Below are positions 25,020-35,948 of a stretch of DNA of 64,000 nucleotides, in pieces (the first letter of the stretch is position 1; every line of letters starts with the position of its first letter). A program made the translations under genes and the position numbers. The notes under the pieces are model-generated. The model was not told where the DNA came from and made no database searches. It was given only the letters and a program-made list of their open reading frames with translations. The stretch comes from Anaerosalibacter massiliensis (GTDB taxonomy: Bacteria; Bacillota; Clostridia; Tissierellales; Sporanaerobacteraceae): assembly GCA_000751555.1 (NCBI GenBank), contig CCEZ01000016.1:1-64000 (forward strand), read 5' to 3'.

Positions 25020-26366
25020 ATGGCTGTTTTCCAGGATAAAAAAATGAATAAAGAAATATTTTCACTAGCATTGCCGGCAATATTTGAAATGTTACTTCAT
25101 ACATTAGTATGGACTTTTGATACAGGTATGGTTGGAAGGCTTACTCCCGAAGCAATATCTTCAGTTACCTTAGGGGCACAAATAATGTTTACTGTCAGCA
25201 ATATATTAGGAGCATTGGGTGTAGGAACAACAGCTATGGTTTCTAGAAATATTGGAGCTATGAATAGTGAAAGAGCAGAAAATATAGCAGTTCAAGCACT
25301 TAGTCTAGGTATTATAATCAGTCTGGTAGTTGGAAGTATAGGTATTATTCTTTCAGATAACATATTTCATGGTTTAGTTGATGACCCAAAGGTAATGGAA
25401 CTAGGAACAGAATATTTAAGAATAGTATTTATTGGTGCATTTTTTCTTATACCAACAATGATAGGAAATTCTATTTTAAGAGGTGCAGGAAATACTTATG
25501 TCCCTATGATTTCAGCGGGTATGGCAAATATTTTCAATATAGTAGGAGACTATGTGCTTATATTTGGAAAACTTGGTTTTCCAAGGATGGAAACAAAGGG
25601 AGCTGCAATAGCTACAGCCTTTGGGCAGATAGTAGGAGCAATTATTACATTTTATTATCTATTTAAAACTAATAATTATATTCGAGTAAAGGTTAAAGGA
25701 TTATTTAAGTTCAATAGAGAAATACTTAATAGTCTAGTTAATTTAAGTTTTCCAGCTATATTAGAGGTTTTTATGAATGAAGGAAGTAGATTAGTATCTT
25801 CTTTTTGGATTGCTCAACTTGGTACGCTATCTTATGCTAGCAATTCTATTACTGTAGCTGCTGAGTCTATATCTTTTATGCCAGGATATGGATTTGCTAT
25901 AGCTGCTACTACACTAGTGGGACAAAACTTAGGTTCTAAAGATGTAGAAAAGGCAGAAAAAAGTGTAAATGCTTCTATATATTATGCTATATTGCTTATG
26001 GGAATAGTAGGTATATTGTTTTTTGCAATTCCTTATCCTATAATGAGGTTGTTCAGTTCTGATAAAGAAACAGTATTTTTAGCTTCAAAATGTCTAAGAA
26101 TTGGAGCTTTTGAACAAATTCCAACTGCAATAGGCATGACATTGTCTGGAGCATTAAAAGGTGCTGGAGATACAAAAGGACCTTTTAGAATATCTTTAGT
26201 AACTAATTTTTTAGTCAGATTGCCTTTAATTTTTCTAATAGTATTTGTATTTAAATTACCCATTATTTATATTTGGGTAGCTACTAATATTCAATATTTA
26301 GTAGAGGCTACTTTAATGACTATTAAGTATAAGAAGGGGGCTTGGAAGAATATTTTAATTGATTAA
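25020..26366 (+). CDS. MATE-family efflux transporter
   Basis: A 448-aa membrane protein with about twelve helices in two MatE halves. ALPAIFEMLLHTLVWTFDTGMV opens the first (only its start is cited) and VNLSFPAILEVFMNEGSRLV the second. Such proteins use a Na+ or H+ gradient to export cationic drugs or metabolites. ATG 25020 has GAGGTGGG a few nt upstream. It is monocistronic. Substrate unknown. Confidence 0.88.
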   Translation: MAVFQDKKMNKEIFSLALPAIFEMLLHTLVWTFDTGMVGRLTPEAISSVTLGAQIMFTVSNILGALGVGTTAMVSRNIGAMNSERAENIAVQALSLGIIISLVVGSIGIILSDNIFHGLVDDPKVMELGTEYLRIVFIGAFFLIPTMIGNSILRGAGNTYVPMISAGMANIFNIVGDYVLIFGKLGFPRMETKGAAIATAFGQIVGAIITFYYLFKTNNYIRVKVKGLFKFNREILNSLVNLSFPAILEVFMNEGSRLVSSFWIAQLGTLSYASNSITVAAESISFMPGYGFAIAATTLVGQNLGSKDVEKAEKSVNASIYYAILLMGIVGILFFAIPYPIMRLFSSDKETVFLASKCLRIGAFEQIPTAIGMTLSGALKGAGDTKGPFRISLVTNFLVRLPLIFLIVFVFKLPIIYIWVATNIQYLVEATLMTIKYKKGAWKNILID

Positions 26367-26384
26367 AAAAATAATAAAAAAATA

Positions 26385-26412
26385 TTGACAATAGGCTATA
26401 ACATGGTATAAT
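26385..26412 (+). promoter_or_regulatory. tRNA-Leu promoter
   Basis: TTGACA (26385-26390), 16-bp spacer, TATAAT (26407-26412), 29 bp before the tRNA. Confidence 0.7.
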
Positions 26413-26441
26413 AATATGGTGAGTTTAAAAAACACTTATAC

Positions 26442-26525
26442 GCGGGAATGGCGGAATTGGCAGACGCGCTAGACTTAGGATCTAGTGTCATTGACGTGGG
26501 GGTTCAAGTCCTCTTTCCCGCACCA
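26442..26525 (+). tRNA. tRNA-Leu (anticodon UAG)
   Basis: An 84-nt class II tRNA including the encoded CCA end. The acceptor arms GCGGGAA/TTCCCGC pair, the anticodon loop is CTTAGGA with anticodon TAG, a long variable arm is present, and the T-loop is GTTCAAGTC. It reads CUA and related Leu codons. Confidence 0.96.
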
Positions 26526-26528
26526 ATT

Positions 26529-26557
26529 AAACCAGTGGTTATGCCATTGGTTTTTTT
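26529..26557 (+). terminator. tRNA-Leu terminator
   Basis: 10-bp stem (26529-26538, 26544-26553) followed by a run of T. Confidence 0.75.
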
Positions 26558-26602
26558 AATATTTTATCAATAAATATATGTTTACAAGAGACAATAGAAA
26601 TG

Positions 26603-26631
26603 TTGGATATACATATTTTTTATGGTATAAT
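26603..26631 (+). promoter_or_regulatory. Promoter of tig-clpP-clpX
   Basis: TTGGAT (26603-26608), 17-bp spacer, TATAAT (26626-26631), about 75 bp before tig. Confidence 0.55.
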
Positions 26632-26705
26632 TTTGATGATATACCCCAGTAATTTAAGAATTATGAAAATAAATAAAAAAAGAAATTTAAGGAGGCAAAA
26701 AAACG

Positions 26706-27995
26706 ATGAACTCTGTTTTAGAAAAAAAAGAAAACAATAAAGCTACCTTTACAGTAGAGATAGGTGAAGATAAATTTGAAGAGGCAATTCAAAAAACTTA
26801 CTTAAGAAACAGAAGTAGATTTAACATTCCAGGATTTAGAAAGGGAAAAGCTCCAAGAAAAATAATAGAAATGAATTATGGAGAAGGCATTTTTTATGAA
26901 GAAGCATTAAATGGCATTTTACCAGAAGCTTATGAAAATGCTATTGAAGAATTGGAGTTAGAACCTGTTGAACAACCAGTAGTGGATATTGAAGAACTTG
27001 AAAAAGGAAAACCAGTAGTATTTAAAATTGAAGTAACTATCAAGCCTGAAGTGAAATTAGGAGAATATAAGAGTATAGAAGTTGAAAAAGTAGAGTATAA
27101 TGTTACAGATGAAGATGTAGAAAAGGAATTAAATAACATTCAAGAAAAGAATGCAAGACTTATAGATGTTTCTGATAGAGAAGTAAAAGATGGAGATATC
27201 TTAAATATTAATTTTGAAGGATATGTAGATGGAGAGCAGTTTGAAGGTGGTACTGCAGAAGATCAACAATTAGAAATTGGTTCAGAAAAATTTATACCTG
27301 GATTTGAAGAACAACTTATAGGAAAGAAAAAAGAGGAAGAAGTAGAAGTAAAAGTTAATTTTCCTGAAGACTACTTTGAAGAAAGTTTAAAAGGAAAAGA
27401 AGCAATATTTAAAGTAACTATTAATGATATAAAAGAAAAAGAGTTGCCAGAACTAGATGATGAATTTGCGAAAGATGTTAGTGAATTTGACACACTAGAT
27501 GAATTTAAAAATAGTATAAAAGAAAAGCTTGAAAAAGAAATGAAAAATAAGGAAAAAGTTGAACAAGAAGTAAAATTAATTGATAAGATATTAGAAGAAG
27601 CAGAAATAGATCTTCCAGAAGTAATGATAGAAAATCAAATTGAAAATGAAATGGGTCAATTTGACTATAGTTTAAGAATGCAGGGTCTTTCAATGGAACA
27701 ATATTTTGAATTAACAAATACTGATTTAGAAGATTTTAAGGAACAAATGAAACCAGAAGCAGAAAAGAGAGTTAGAACTGAATTAGTATTAGAAGAAATA
27801 TCAAAGATTGAAAAAATAGAAGCATCTGATGAAGATGTAGATAAAGAACTAGAAAAAATGGCTGAACAATATCAAAGTGAAGATGTAGAAAAATTCAAAG
27901 AAGACATGAAAAAGGGAGATTTAGAATACATTAAGACGGGTATAATTAGAGATAAGACTATTGAATTTTTAATGGCAAATGCTAAGTTTAGTTAA
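26706..27995 (+). CDS. tig: Trigger factor, ribosome-associated chaperone and prolyl isomerase
   Basis: A 429-aa chaperone. The N-terminal ribosome-binding domain has the signature GFRKGKAPRKI near residue 42. The FKBP-type isomerase domain lies at about 155-245 (DGDILNINFEGYVDGEQFEGG, cited by its start, and FIPGFEEQL). The rest is the helical substrate-binding domain. ATG 26706 follows AAGGAGG. It is followed by clpP and clpX, the conserved Firmicute and proteobacterial order. Confidence 0.95.
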   Translation: MNSVLEKKENNKATFTVEIGEDKFEEAIQKTYLRNRSRFNIPGFRKGKAPRKIIEMNYGEGIFYEEALNGILPEAYENAIEELELEPVEQPVVDIEELEKGKPVVFKIEVTIKPEVKLGEYKSIEVEKVEYNVTDEDVEKELNNIQEKNARLIDVSDREVKDGDILNINFEGYVDGEQFEGGTAEDQQLEIGSEKFIPGFEEQLIGKKKEEEVEVKVNFPEDYFEESLKGKEAIFKVTINDIKEKELPELDDEFAKDVSEFDTLDEFKNSIKEKLEKEMKNKEKVEQEVKLIDKILEEAEIDLPEVMIENQIENEMGQFDYSLRMQGLSMEQYFELTNTDLEDFKEQMKPEAEKRVRTELVLEEISKIEKIEASDEDVDKELEKMAEQYQSEDVEKFKEDMKKGDLEYIKTGIIRDKTIEFLMANAKFS

Positions 27996-28017
27996 AGAGA
28001 TTTAGGAGGGATATGGA

Positions 28018-28590
28018 ATGGCTTTAGTACCAGTAGTAGTAGAGCAAACCAATAGAGGAGAGAGATCTTACGATATCTACTCAAGATTATTAAAAGAAAG
28101 AATTATATTTCTTGGTGAAGAAGTTAATAGTGTGACAGCAAATTTAATAGTTGCACAACTTTTATTTTTAGAAGGAGAAGATCCAGATAAAGATATTCAA
28201 CTTTATATAAATAGTCCTGGAGGCTCAATAACCTCAGGATTTGCTATATATGATACAATGCAGTATATAAAACCTGATGTTTCAACAATATGTGTAGGAA
28301 TGGCTGCTAGCATGGGGGCATTTTTACTTGCTGCAGGTAAAAAAGGTAAAAGATTTGCATTACCAAATGCTGAGATAATGATACATCAACCATTAGGCGG
28401 TACACAAGGTCAAGCAGAAGATATTAGAATTCATGCAGAAAGAATAATAAAAACTAGGAAACAAATAAATACTATATTAAGTGAAAGAACAGGTCAACCA
28501 TATGAAAAAATTGCTAGGGATACAGATAGGGATTTCTTTATGTCTGCTGAAGAAGCTAAAAAGTATGGTATAATAGATGAGGTATTTTAA
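28018..28590 (+). CDS. clpP: ATP-dependent Clp protease proteolytic subunit
   Basis: A 190-aa serine peptidase that forms the tetradecameric chamber. The catalytic Ser is in [11 protein letters not shown], the His in MIHQPLGG, and the Asp in the RDTDRDFFM region. The N-terminus includes the propeptide-type [23 protein letters not shown] 28018 follows AGGAGGG. It works with ClpX, encoded 31 bp downstream. Confidence 0.95.
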   Translation: MALVPVVVEQTNRGERSYDIYSRLLKERIIFLGEEVNSVTANLIVAQLLFLEGEDPDKDIQLYINSPGGSITSGFAIYDTMQYIKPDVSTICVGMAASMGAFLLAAGKKGKRFALPNAEIMIHQPLGGTQGQAEDIRIHAERIIKTRKQINTILSERTGQPYEKIARDTDRDFFMSAEEAKKYGIIDEVF

Positions 28591-28621
28591 TTTAGAAAAT
28601 AACTTTAAGTGAGGTGTCACA

Positions 28622-29902
28622 ATGGCAAGATTTGATGAAAAGCAGCTTAGATGTTCTTTTTGCGGAAAACCTCAAGATCAAGTAAGAAGGCTTATAGCAG
28701 GTCCCAATGTCTATATATGTGATGAGTGTATAGAATTGTGCCGAGAAATAATAGAAGAAGAATTTGAAGATAGTTTTGAATATGAAGTGGAGGAATTGCC
28801 AAAGCCTGCTAATATAAATGATACACTTGATGACTACGTTATAAAGCAAAATAGAGCAAAAAAGGCTTTAGCTGTGGCAGTATATAATCATTACAAAAGA
28901 ATAAATAAGAGAAGCTCTAAAAATAATGATATAGAGTTGCAAAAAAGTAATATAGTTATGATTGGACCTACAGGTTCAGGAAAGACATTACTTGCTCAAA
29001 CTTTAGCTAAAATATTAAATGTTCCATTTGCTATTGCTGATGCTACATCTTTAACTGAAGCAGGATATGTAGGTGAAGACGTAGAAAATATTATATTGAA
29101 ATTAATCCAAGCAGCTGATTATGATATTGAAAGAGCTGAAAAAGGTATAGTATATATAGATGAGATAGATAAAATAGCAAGAAAAACAGAAAATCCATCA
29201 ATTACTAGAGATGTGAGTGGAGAAGGAGTGCAACAAGCACTACTAAAAATATTAGAAGGTACTATTGCTAATGTTCCGCCACAGGGTGGTAGAAAACATC
29301 CACATCAAGAATTTATTCAAGTGGATACTACCAATATACTATTTATTGTAGGAGGAGCATTTGATGGTTTAGATAAGATTATAGAGAATAGAACTGGAAA
29401 AAGTTCTATGGGCTTTGGGGCAGATATCCAAAGTAAAGAAAAATTACAAATTGGAGATCTTCTAAAGGAAATCCAACCAGAAGATTTGTTAAAATATGGT
29501 TTAATACCTGAATTTGTAGGAAGACTGCCAGTTATAGTTACTTTAGAAGAACTTGACAAAGAAGCTTTTGTAAGAATCTTAACAGAACCTAAAAATGCAT
29601 TGGTAAAGCAATATAAAGAGTTATTTGCAATAGATGGAGTAGAACTTGAATTTGAAGATGATGCATTAGAAGCAATTGCACAGAAAGCCATTGATAGAAA
29701 AACAGGAGCTAGAGGACTTAGAAGTATAATAGAAGAATCTATGTTAGATATTATGTATGATATTCCATCTAGAGATGATATAGAGAAATGTATTATTACA
29801 AAGGGTACTATAACAAATAAAGCTGAACCTAATATAATATATTCAGAGATTAATAAAAAAAATAAAACTAAGAAATCTAACAAAAGAGAAACAGCATCAT
29901 AG
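28622..29902 (+). CDS. clpX: ClpX unfoldase, ATPase subunit of ClpXP
   Basis: A 426-aa AAA+ protein. The N-terminal zinc finger has Cys pairs in CSFCGKPQ and [10 protein letters not shown]. Walker A is GPTGSGKT, Walker B YIDEIDKI, the pore loop is in the AGYVGED region, and sensor II is [11 protein letters not shown] 28622 follows GAGGTG. A terminator follows, so tig-clpP-clpX form one unit separate from lon. Confidence 0.95.
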   Translation: MARFDEKQLRCSFCGKPQDQVRRLIAGPNVYICDECIELCREIIEEEFEDSFEYEVEELPKPANINDTLDDYVIKQNRAKKALAVAVYNHYKRINKRSSKNNDIELQKSNIVMIGPTGSGKTLLAQTLAKILNVPFAIADATSLTEAGYVGEDVENIILKLIQAADYDIERAEKGIVYIDEIDKIARKTENPSITRDVSGEGVQQALLKILEGTIANVPPQGGRKHPHQEFIQVDTTNILFIVGGAFDGLDKIIENRTGKSSMGFGADIQSKEKLQIGDLLKEIQPEDLLKYGLIPEFVGRLPVIVTLEELDKEAFVRILTEPKNALVKQYKELFAIDGVELEFEDDALEAIAQKAIDRKTGARGLRSIIEESMLDIMYDIPSRDDIEKCIITKGTITNKAEPNIIYSEINKKNKTKKSNKRETAS

Positions 29903-29904
29903 AA

Positions 29905-29938
29905 AAAGGCTCACAAAAAAAGTGAGTCTTTTTTTTTA
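29905..29938 (+). terminator. Terminator after clpX
   Basis: 10-bp stem (29905-29914, 29922-29931; one G-U) with an A7 loop and a T tract. Confidence 0.8.
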
Positions 29939-30048
29939 CTTCACTATTTTTTAGTTTTCTGATAATATAAGTAAATGGTATACTATTTAATTAAAGGAGT
30001 TAAATTTGAAAATACTTTAAGATGATTATAGACTAAAGGAGTGACAGT

Positions 30049-32409
30049 ATGAATATAGAGCAATATAAAGTAGTTAGGAAAGATATTCCTCTCATCCCTC
30101 TTAGAGGTATGTCAGTTTTCCCCTATATGGTAATACATTTTGACGTAGGGAGAGAGAAATCTATAAATGCATTAGAAGAATCTATGGTAGGAGACTCTTT
30201 AATATTTTTATGCTCACAAAAGGATGCTATGGTAGATGAGCCAGAATTAGAAGATTTTTATCATATTGGTACTGTAGCAAAAATAAAACAAATGCTAAAG
30301 CTTCCAGGAGGTAGTATTAGAGTACTAGTAGAAGGATTAAATAGAGGGAAAATAGTAGAAGTAAATAAGGAAGAACCTTATTTAGAAGTAGAGATTGAAG
30401 AATTAATATACGAATCTGAAGAAGTAGAAAGGGATAAAAAAATAGAAGCATCAATGAGGTTGGTTCTAAGAGATTTTGAAGAATATATAGCTCTTAGCAA
30501 TAGAGTATCTCCAGACCTAATTTTAACAGTATCAGAAATAGAAGATCCTGGTAGAATGGCAGATGTTATAGCCTCTTATATATATCTTAAAGAAGAAGAA
30601 AATCAAAAGATATTGGAAGCTTTTAATTTCTATGAAAGATTAGAAATACTTCATGGTATATTGCAAAAAGAGGTTGAGATACTTAAAATAGAAGAGCAAA
30701 TCAATGAAAGAGTAAAAAAGCAAATTACAAAAGTTCAAAAGGAATATTATTTGAGAGAACAAATGAAGGCTATACAAAGTGAATTGGGAGAAGAAGACGA
30801 AGTAATGGAAGAAATAGAAGAATATAAAAGAAAAATAAAAAAGATAAAAATGCCTAAAGAGGTAAAAGAAAAGGCATTGAAGGAAGTAGAAAGACTTAAT
30901 AAATTATCTCCTCATTCAGCAGAAATAGGTGTTATAAGAACATATTTAGATTGGATAGTAGAATTACCTTGGGATAAAGAAACTAAGGATAAAGTGAATT
31001 TAAAAAAGTCAAGAGAAATATTAAATAATGATCATTATGGATTATATGACGTAAAGGAAAGAATACTAGAATATATAGCTATTAGAAAGCTTACAAAAAA
31101 TATGAAAGGACCTATTCTATGCCTAGTAGGACCACCAGGAGTTGGAAAAACTTCAATTGCAAAATCAATTGCAAAATCTCTAAATAGAAATTTTGTTAGA
31201 ATGTCTTTAGGGGGCATGAGAGATGAAGCAGAAATAAGAGGTCATAGAAGGACTTATGTAGGGGCATTGCCAGGTAGAATAATAAGTTCTATAAAAAAAG
31301 CAGGTTCTAAAAATCCAGTATTCTTATTTGATGAAATAGATAAATTAAATAGTGATTTTAGAGGAGATCCAGCAAGTGCGTTATTAGAAGTATTGGATCC
31401 AGAACAAAATAGTACATTTACAGACCATTTTTTAGAAGCACCATTTGATTTATCCAAAGTGTTTTTTATAACTACAGCTAATACAACAGCTACAATTCCT
31501 AGGCCATTATTAGACAGAATGGAAGTAATAAGAATCTCAGGATATACAGAAGAGGAAAAACTTCAAATAGGATTAAATCATCTTTTACCAAAACAACTAG
31601 AAGAACATGGTCTAACTGAAGAAAATTTAAAACTTTCGGAAGAAGCTATAAAAGATACAATAAATCATTATACAAGAGAGGCAGGAGTAAGGGAGTTAGA
31701 AAGAAATATTGCCAATATTTGTAGAAAAGCTGCAAAAAGAATTGTAGAAGAAGATGTAGAAACAGTTAGGGTGAATGTAGGTAATTTGGATAAATACTTA
31801 GGGGGAGTAAAATATAGATATGAAACAGTTGGCAAAGATAATGAAATAGGAGTAGCTACAGGTCTTGCTTGGACTACTGTTGGAGGAGATACTCTATCTA
31901 TAGAGGTTAATTCTATGAAAGGTACAGGTAAATTGCAGCTTACAGGCCAGCTTGGGGATGTAATGAAAGAATCTGCTATGGCAGGAATATCTTATATAAG
32001 ATCTATTTCTGAAGATTTAAAAGTAGAAGAAAAATTCTATAAAGAAATGGATATTCATATTCATGTACCTGAAGGAGCTATTCCTAAAGATGGACCTTCA
32101 GCAGGGATTACTATGGCTACAGCAGTTATTTCATCATTAACCAATAAACCTATAAATAAAGATGTGGCTATGACAGGAGAAATAACGTTGAGGGGAAGAG
32201 TTTTACCAGTAGGTGGAATTAAAGAGAAGGTATTGGCGGCACATAGAGCTGGAATTAAAAAGATAATTCTTCCTTGGGAAAATAAAAAAGATTTAGAGGA
32301 AATTCCATCTAAAGTAAGAAGAAAAATAGAATTTGTATTTGTAAAGAAAATGGATGAAGTTCTTGAACATGCATTAGTTAAAAAAGGTGATGAAAATGAA
32401 AATAACTAG
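30049..32409 (+). CDS. lon: Lon ATP-dependent protease
   Basis: A 786-aa protease of full length. The N-terminal LON substrate domain spans about 1-205, the coiled coil follows, and the AAA+ domain has Walker [10 protein letters not shown]. The proteolytic domain holds the catalytic Ser in [11 protein letters not shown] and Lys in [17 protein letters not shown] 30049 follows AAAGGAGTG. The end overlaps engB by 14 bp, the usual lon-engB pair of Firmicutes. Confidence 0.95.
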   Translation: MNIEQYKVVRKDIPLIPLRGMSVFPYMVIHFDVGREKSINALEESMVGDSLIFLCSQKDAMVDEPELEDFYHIGTVAKIKQMLKLPGGSIRVLVEGLNRGKIVEVNKEEPYLEVEIEELIYESEEVERDKKIEASMRLVLRDFEEYIALSNRVSPDLILTVSEIEDPGRMADVIASYIYLKEEENQKILEAFNFYERLEILHGILQKEVEILKIEEQINERVKKQITKVQKEYYLREQMKAIQSELGEEDEVMEEIEEYKRKIKKIKMPKEVKEKALKEVERLNKLSPHSAEIGVIRTYLDWIVELPWDKETKDKVNLKKSREILNNDHYGLYDVKERILEYIAIRKLTKNMKGPILCLVGPPGVGKTSIAKSIAKSLNRNFVRMSLGGMRDEAEIRGHRRTYVGALPGRIISSIKKAGSKNPVFLFDEIDKLNSDFRGDPASALLEVLDPEQNSTFTDHFLEAPFDLSKVFFITTANTTATIPRPLLDRMEVIRISGYTEEEKLQIGLNHLLPKQLEEHGLTEENLKLSEEAIKDTINHYTREAGVRELERNIANICRKAAKRIVEEDVETVRVNVGNLDKYLGGVKYRYETVGKDNEIGVATGLAWTTVGGDTLSIEVNSMKGTGKLQLTGQLGDVMKESAMAGISYIRSISEDLKVEEKFYKEMDIHIHVPEGAIPKDGPSAGITMATAVISSLTNKPINKDVAMTGEITLRGRVLPVGGIKEKVLAAHRAGIKKIILPWENKKDLEEIPSKVRRKIEFVFVKKMDEVLEHALVKKGDENENN

Positions 32410-33001
32410 TGCTGAATTACAAACTATTGCTGTAAATAAAGAAAAGTATCCTAAGGATAATTTGTTTGAAATTGCTTTTGCAGGAAAATCTAATGTAGGA
32501 AAATCATCATTAATAAATACATTAGTCAATAGGAAGGCTTTAGCAAGAACTAGTAGTAGGCCAGGTAAAACTCAAACTATAAATTTTTATAATATAAATA
32601 AAGAATTTAGATTTGTAGATTTGCCCGGATATGGATATGCAAGAGTTTCTAAAAAAGAACAAAAAAAATGGGCAGATATGATTGAAGAGTATTTACATTA
32701 TAGGAAGAATTTAATTGAAGTAATTCATGTTATAGATATTCGTCATGAGCCAGGTGAACATGATAAATCAATGTATGAGTGGATAAAATATTATGGATTT
32801 AATGGCATAGTAGTAGCTACTAAAGCAGATAAAATTTCTAGAGGTCAATGGGAAAAACATAAAAATATCATTCAAAACAAATTAGGGGTAGAAAATAAAA
32901 AACTTATTGTTCCTTTTTCTGCACAGAAAAGGACAAATAAAGATGAAGTATGGAAAGTTATTGAAGAAATACTTGAAGTTAATAAAAAGCAGCAACCCTA
33001 A
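32396..33001 (+). CDS. engB: Ribosome-biogenesis GTPase EngB/YsxC
   Basis: A 201-aa TrmE-Era-type GTPase needed for late 50S assembly. G1 is [10 protein letters not shown]3 DLPGYGYA, G4 TKADK, G5 SAQK. I chose ATG 32396, six nt after AAGGTG, which gives the usual MKI start. ATG 32390 and GTG 32387 are too close to that site. It is translated inside the end of lon. Its last codons form the left arm of the terminator. Confidence 0.93.
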   Translation: MKITSAELQTIAVNKEKYPKDNLFEIAFAGKSNVGKSSLINTLVNRKALARTSSRPGKTQTINFYNINKEFRFVDLPGYGYARVSKKEQKKWADMIEEYLHYRKNLIEVIHVIDIRHEPGEHDKSMYEWIKYYGFNGIVVATKADKISRGQWEKHKNIIQNKLGVENKKLIVPFSAQKRTNKDEVWKVIEEILEVNKKQQP

Positions 33002-33016
33002 GGGTTGCTGCTTTTT
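32984..33016. terminator. Bidirectional terminator with the engB stop codon as its loop
   Basis: 15-bp arms with A5 and T5 ends. The three-base loop is the TAA of engB (32999-33001). It also serves the convergent rubredoxin gene. Confidence 0.85.
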
Positions 33017-33022
33017 AAACTA

Positions 33023-33184
33023 TTATTCTTCTTTTTCAAATAAATCCTTAGTTGCTCCACATACTGGACATACCCAATCTTCTGGTAGGTCTTCAAAAGC
33101 TGTTCCTGGTTCTATACCATTGTCTGGGTCGCCAACCTCTGGATCGTAAACATAACCACATGGTACACATACATATTTGTCCAT
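33023..33184 (-). CDS. Rubredoxin
   Basis: A 53-aa one-iron electron carrier. The four Cys ligands are in CVPCGY and CPVCGA, with [16 protein letters not shown] and [11 protein letters not shown] typical of the family. I chose ATG 33184, with AGGAG 7-8 nt upstream. An in-frame longer frame starts at 33229 but lacks a site. Rubredoxins feed peroxide- and superoxide-removing enzymes in anaerobes; no partner gene is next to it. Confidence 0.95.
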   Translation of the reverse strand: MDKYVCVPCGYVYDPEVGDPDNGIEPGTAFEDLPEDWVCPVCGATKDLFEKEE

Positions 33185-33377
33185 AATGCATTCTCCTTTC
33201 ATTATGTAGTCATAATCAATATTACCCAAATAATTTTAAATTTAAACTATTATATCTATATTATAATAAAATAAATATAGTATTCAAGCTTTAGATTAAA
33301 TTAGATATTAATGGGTATTATACTACTAGTTGAATAATATAATATCATAAAAATTTTAATAGATGGATGTGATTTAA

Positions 33378-33764
33378 TTGTCCTTTAAGTTTGATGGTTC
33401 AGTTTGTAGCGATTTACATGTGATTAAAGATTTTGTAGAAGATGTTTTAGAAAAATTAAATAGGATTATTGATGATGAATCAACTATGTTTGAAGTTAAA
33501 CTTATTCTCAATGAATTAGTAGCAAATGGGGCTATTCATGGTAATGCATATGATCGAGAAAAATCTGTCAACCTCTGTATAGAAGTTATTGAAGATTCAA
33601 TTAGGATTGAAGTAACTGACGAAGGTGAGGGTTTTGAATATGATTTAAGGAATTATGATCCTCTGGATTTAAAATGCAGTGGTAGAGGTCTTGTTATTGT
33701 AGATGGCTTAAGTGATGAGCTTTATGTTAGAGAAAACAAAATAGTTTCAGTTAAATATATATAA
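33378..33764 (+). CDS. Anti-sigma-factor-like ATP-binding (HATPase) protein
   Basis: A 128-aa GHKL ATPase of the RsbW/SpoIIAB-like single-domain type. The N-box is ELVANGAIHGN, the G1 box DEGEGFE, and G2 GRGLVIVDGLSDEL. TTG 33378 is the start in this reading; the GATGTGAT upstream is a weak ribosome-binding site. No sigma factor or anti-anti-sigma gene is adjacent, so the partner is unknown. Confidence 0.75.
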   Translation: MSFKFDGSVCSDLHVIKDFVEDVLEKLNRIIDDESTMFEVKLILNELVANGAIHGNAYDREKSVNLCIEVIEDSIRIEVTDEGEGFEYDLRNYDPLDLKCSGRGLVIVDGLSDELYVRENKIVSVKYI

Positions 33765-33937
33765 TTATATAATGATGTAACTTTTTTCAAAATCAGGGAG
33801 TGGTTTTTAAAGTTTTTTAATGGGGAAATATGTAAAATAAACTTTTAAATTTATCCAATTGCTAAGTAAAAGATAATATGTTAAATAAAAGTATTAAATT
33901 GTGTTATAATATTTAAGGTGGTGGATTCTTATAGTAG

Positions 33938-33990
33938 CGGAGAGAATATCTCCGTTATTTAATTGATTTTTGTCATTTTTGTGATACAAT
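33938..33990 (+). promoter_or_regulatory. Leader hairpin and possible promoter upstream of typA
   Basis: CGGAGA/TCTCCG hairpin (33938-33954) with a T-rich tail, then TTGATT (33963-33968), 16 bp, TACAAT (33985-33990). The hairpin could end transcripts from further upstream; the hexamers could start typA transcription. Confidence 0.35.
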
Positions 33991-34046
33991 TATTTTGTCA
34001 AATAATGACTAAATATTATCTTTGAAAATAGGAAGTGGGATTAAAA

Positions 34047-35873
34047 ATGAAAAGAAGAATAGATCATATAAGAAATGTTGCTATTGTTGCTCATGTAGAC
34101 CATGGAAAGACTACATTAGTAGATGCACTTTTAAGACAAAGTGGTATATTTAGAGAAAATGAACTAATAAAAGATAGAATAATGGACTCTAAAGATATTG
34201 AAAGAGAAAGAGGTATAACCATACTTTCTAAGAACACAGCTATACATTATAATGATACAAAGATAAATATAGTAGATACTCCAGGACATGCGGATTTTGG
34301 AGGAGAGGTAGAGAGAGTTTTAAAGATGGTAAATGGAGTAGTACTACTTGTAGACGCTTTTGAAGGACCGATGCCACAAACAAAATTTGTTTTAAAAAAA
34401 GCTTTTGAATTAGAGCTACCAGTTATAGTATGTATCAATAAAATTGATAGGCCAGGAGCTAGACCAAAAGAAGTAATAGATGAAGTATTAGAGCTATTCA
34501 TAGACTTAGGTGCTAATGATGAACAGTTAGAATGTCCCTTCATATTTGCCTCAGCTAAACAAGGTATTGCAACTTCTGACCTTGATAAACCTAAGGAAGA
34601 TATGAAAGATTTATTTGAAATGATTGTTAATTATATACCAGCTCCAGAAGGCGATGAAGAAGGCCCTTTACAAGTTCTAATATCCACTATTGACTATAGC
34701 GAATATGTAGGAAGAATAGGTATTGGAAAAATAGAAAGAGGAACTATTAAATTAAATCAAGATGCAGTAATAGTAAATAGCGAAAGACAAGGAGAAGCAA
34801 AAAAAATAAGAATAACTAAAATATACGAATTTGAAGGATTAGATAGAGTAAATGTAGAAGAAGCAAAGGTAGGAAGTATTATTGCTGTAACAGGAGTAGA
34901 AGGTATTCATATAGGAGATACTATATGTGATGTAGATCATCCAGAGTCTTTACCTTTTGTAAAAATTTCAGAACCTACTATAGCTATGACTTTTTCTGTA
35001 AATGATAGTCCATTTGCAGGACAAGAAGGTAAATATCTTACTTCAAGGCATTTAAGAAATAGACTATATAAAGAAATACAAACAGATGTTAGTTTGAGAG
35101 TAGAAGAAACAGATTCAACAGATGCTTTTAAAGTTTCTGGTAGAGGCGAACTCCACCTTTCTGTTTTAATTGAAACTATGAGAAGAGAAGGATATGAATT
35201 TCAAGTGTCAAAACCTGAAGTTTTGTATAAATATATTAGTGGGAAGAAATATGAACCTATGGAGATAGTAACGATAGATGTACCAGAAGAATTTACAGGA
35301 GTAGTTATTGAAAAGCTTGGGAAGAGAAAAGGTGAGCTAACCCATATGACTGCAGCTAATGGAGGATATTCTAGACTAGTATTTTCCATTCCGGCTAGAG
35401 GACTTATAGGATATAGATCTGAATTTATGACAGATACAAAGGGAAATGGTATTTTAAATACAGAATTTAGTGACTATGAACCTTATAAAGGAAGTATACC
35501 TACTAGATCTCAAGGTTCTTTAATATCCTTTGAAAAGGGAGAAGCAGTATCCTATGGACTCCATTCAGCTCAAGAGAGAGGAATACTTTTTATAACACCA
35601 GGTACAAAGGTATATGAAGGAATGGTAGTAGGGTCAAATCCAAAAGGAAATGATATTGAAGTTAATGTTTGTAAGAAAAAACAACAAAGTAATGTAAGAG
35701 CTTCAGGTTCAGATGAAGCTTTAAGGCTATCTCCTCCAAAGATAATGTCTTTAGAAGAAGCTTTAGAATTTATTGAGGATGATGAGCTTATAGAAATTAC
35801 ACCAGAAAATCTTAGAATTAGGAAAAGCATATTAGATACTACAAAGAGATACAAGTCAAAGAAAAGGAAGTAA
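34047..35873 (+). CDS. typA: TypA/BipA ribosome-associated GTPase
   Basis: A 608-aa translational GTPase. G1 is AHVDHGKTTL, G3 DTPGHADFGG, G4 NKIDRPGA, followed by the EF-G-like domains and the TypA-specific C-terminus. I chose ATG 34047 (MKRRIDHIRNVAIV), 7 nt after GGAAGTGGG. GTG 34035 is inside that site. It is monocistronic with its own terminator. It acts in ribosome assembly and stress adaptation. Confidence 0.95.
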   Translation: MKRRIDHIRNVAIVAHVDHGKTTLVDALLRQSGIFRENELIKDRIMDSKDIERERGITILSKNTAIHYNDTKINIVDTPGHADFGGEVERVLKMVNGVVLLVDAFEGPMPQTKFVLKKAFELELPVIVCINKIDRPGARPKEVIDEVLELFIDLGANDEQLECPFIFASAKQGIATSDLDKPKEDMKDLFEMIVNYIPAPEGDEEGPLQVLISTIDYSEYVGRIGIGKIERGTIKLNQDAVIVNSERQGEAKKIRITKIYEFEGLDRVNVEEAKVGSIIAVTGVEGIHIGDTICDVDHPESLPFVKISEPTIAMTFSVNDSPFAGQEGKYLTSRHLRNRLYKEIQTDVSLRVEETDSTDAFKVSGRGELHLSVLIETMRREGYEFQVSKPEVLYKYISGKKYEPMEIVTIDVPEEFTGVVIEKLGKRKGELTHMTAANGGYSRLVFSIPARGLIGYRSEFMTDTKGNGILNTEFSDYEPYKGSIPTRSQGSLISFEKGEAVSYGLHSAQERGILFITPGTKVYEGMVVGSNPKGNDIEVNVCKKKQQSNVRASGSDEALRLSPPKIMSLEEALEFIEDDELIEITPENLRIRKSILDTTKRYKSKKRK

Positions 35874-35899
35874 AAAGGAGCATTAAATTGCTCCTTTTT
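35872..35899 (+). terminator. Terminator after typA
   Basis: 11-bp stem AAAAAGGAGCA/TGCTCCTTTTT, 6-nt loop. Confidence 0.85.
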
Positions 35900-35948
35900 A
35901 GCAATATAAGATATTTATATAATGAAATTTTATTTTGTAGGTGATTGT

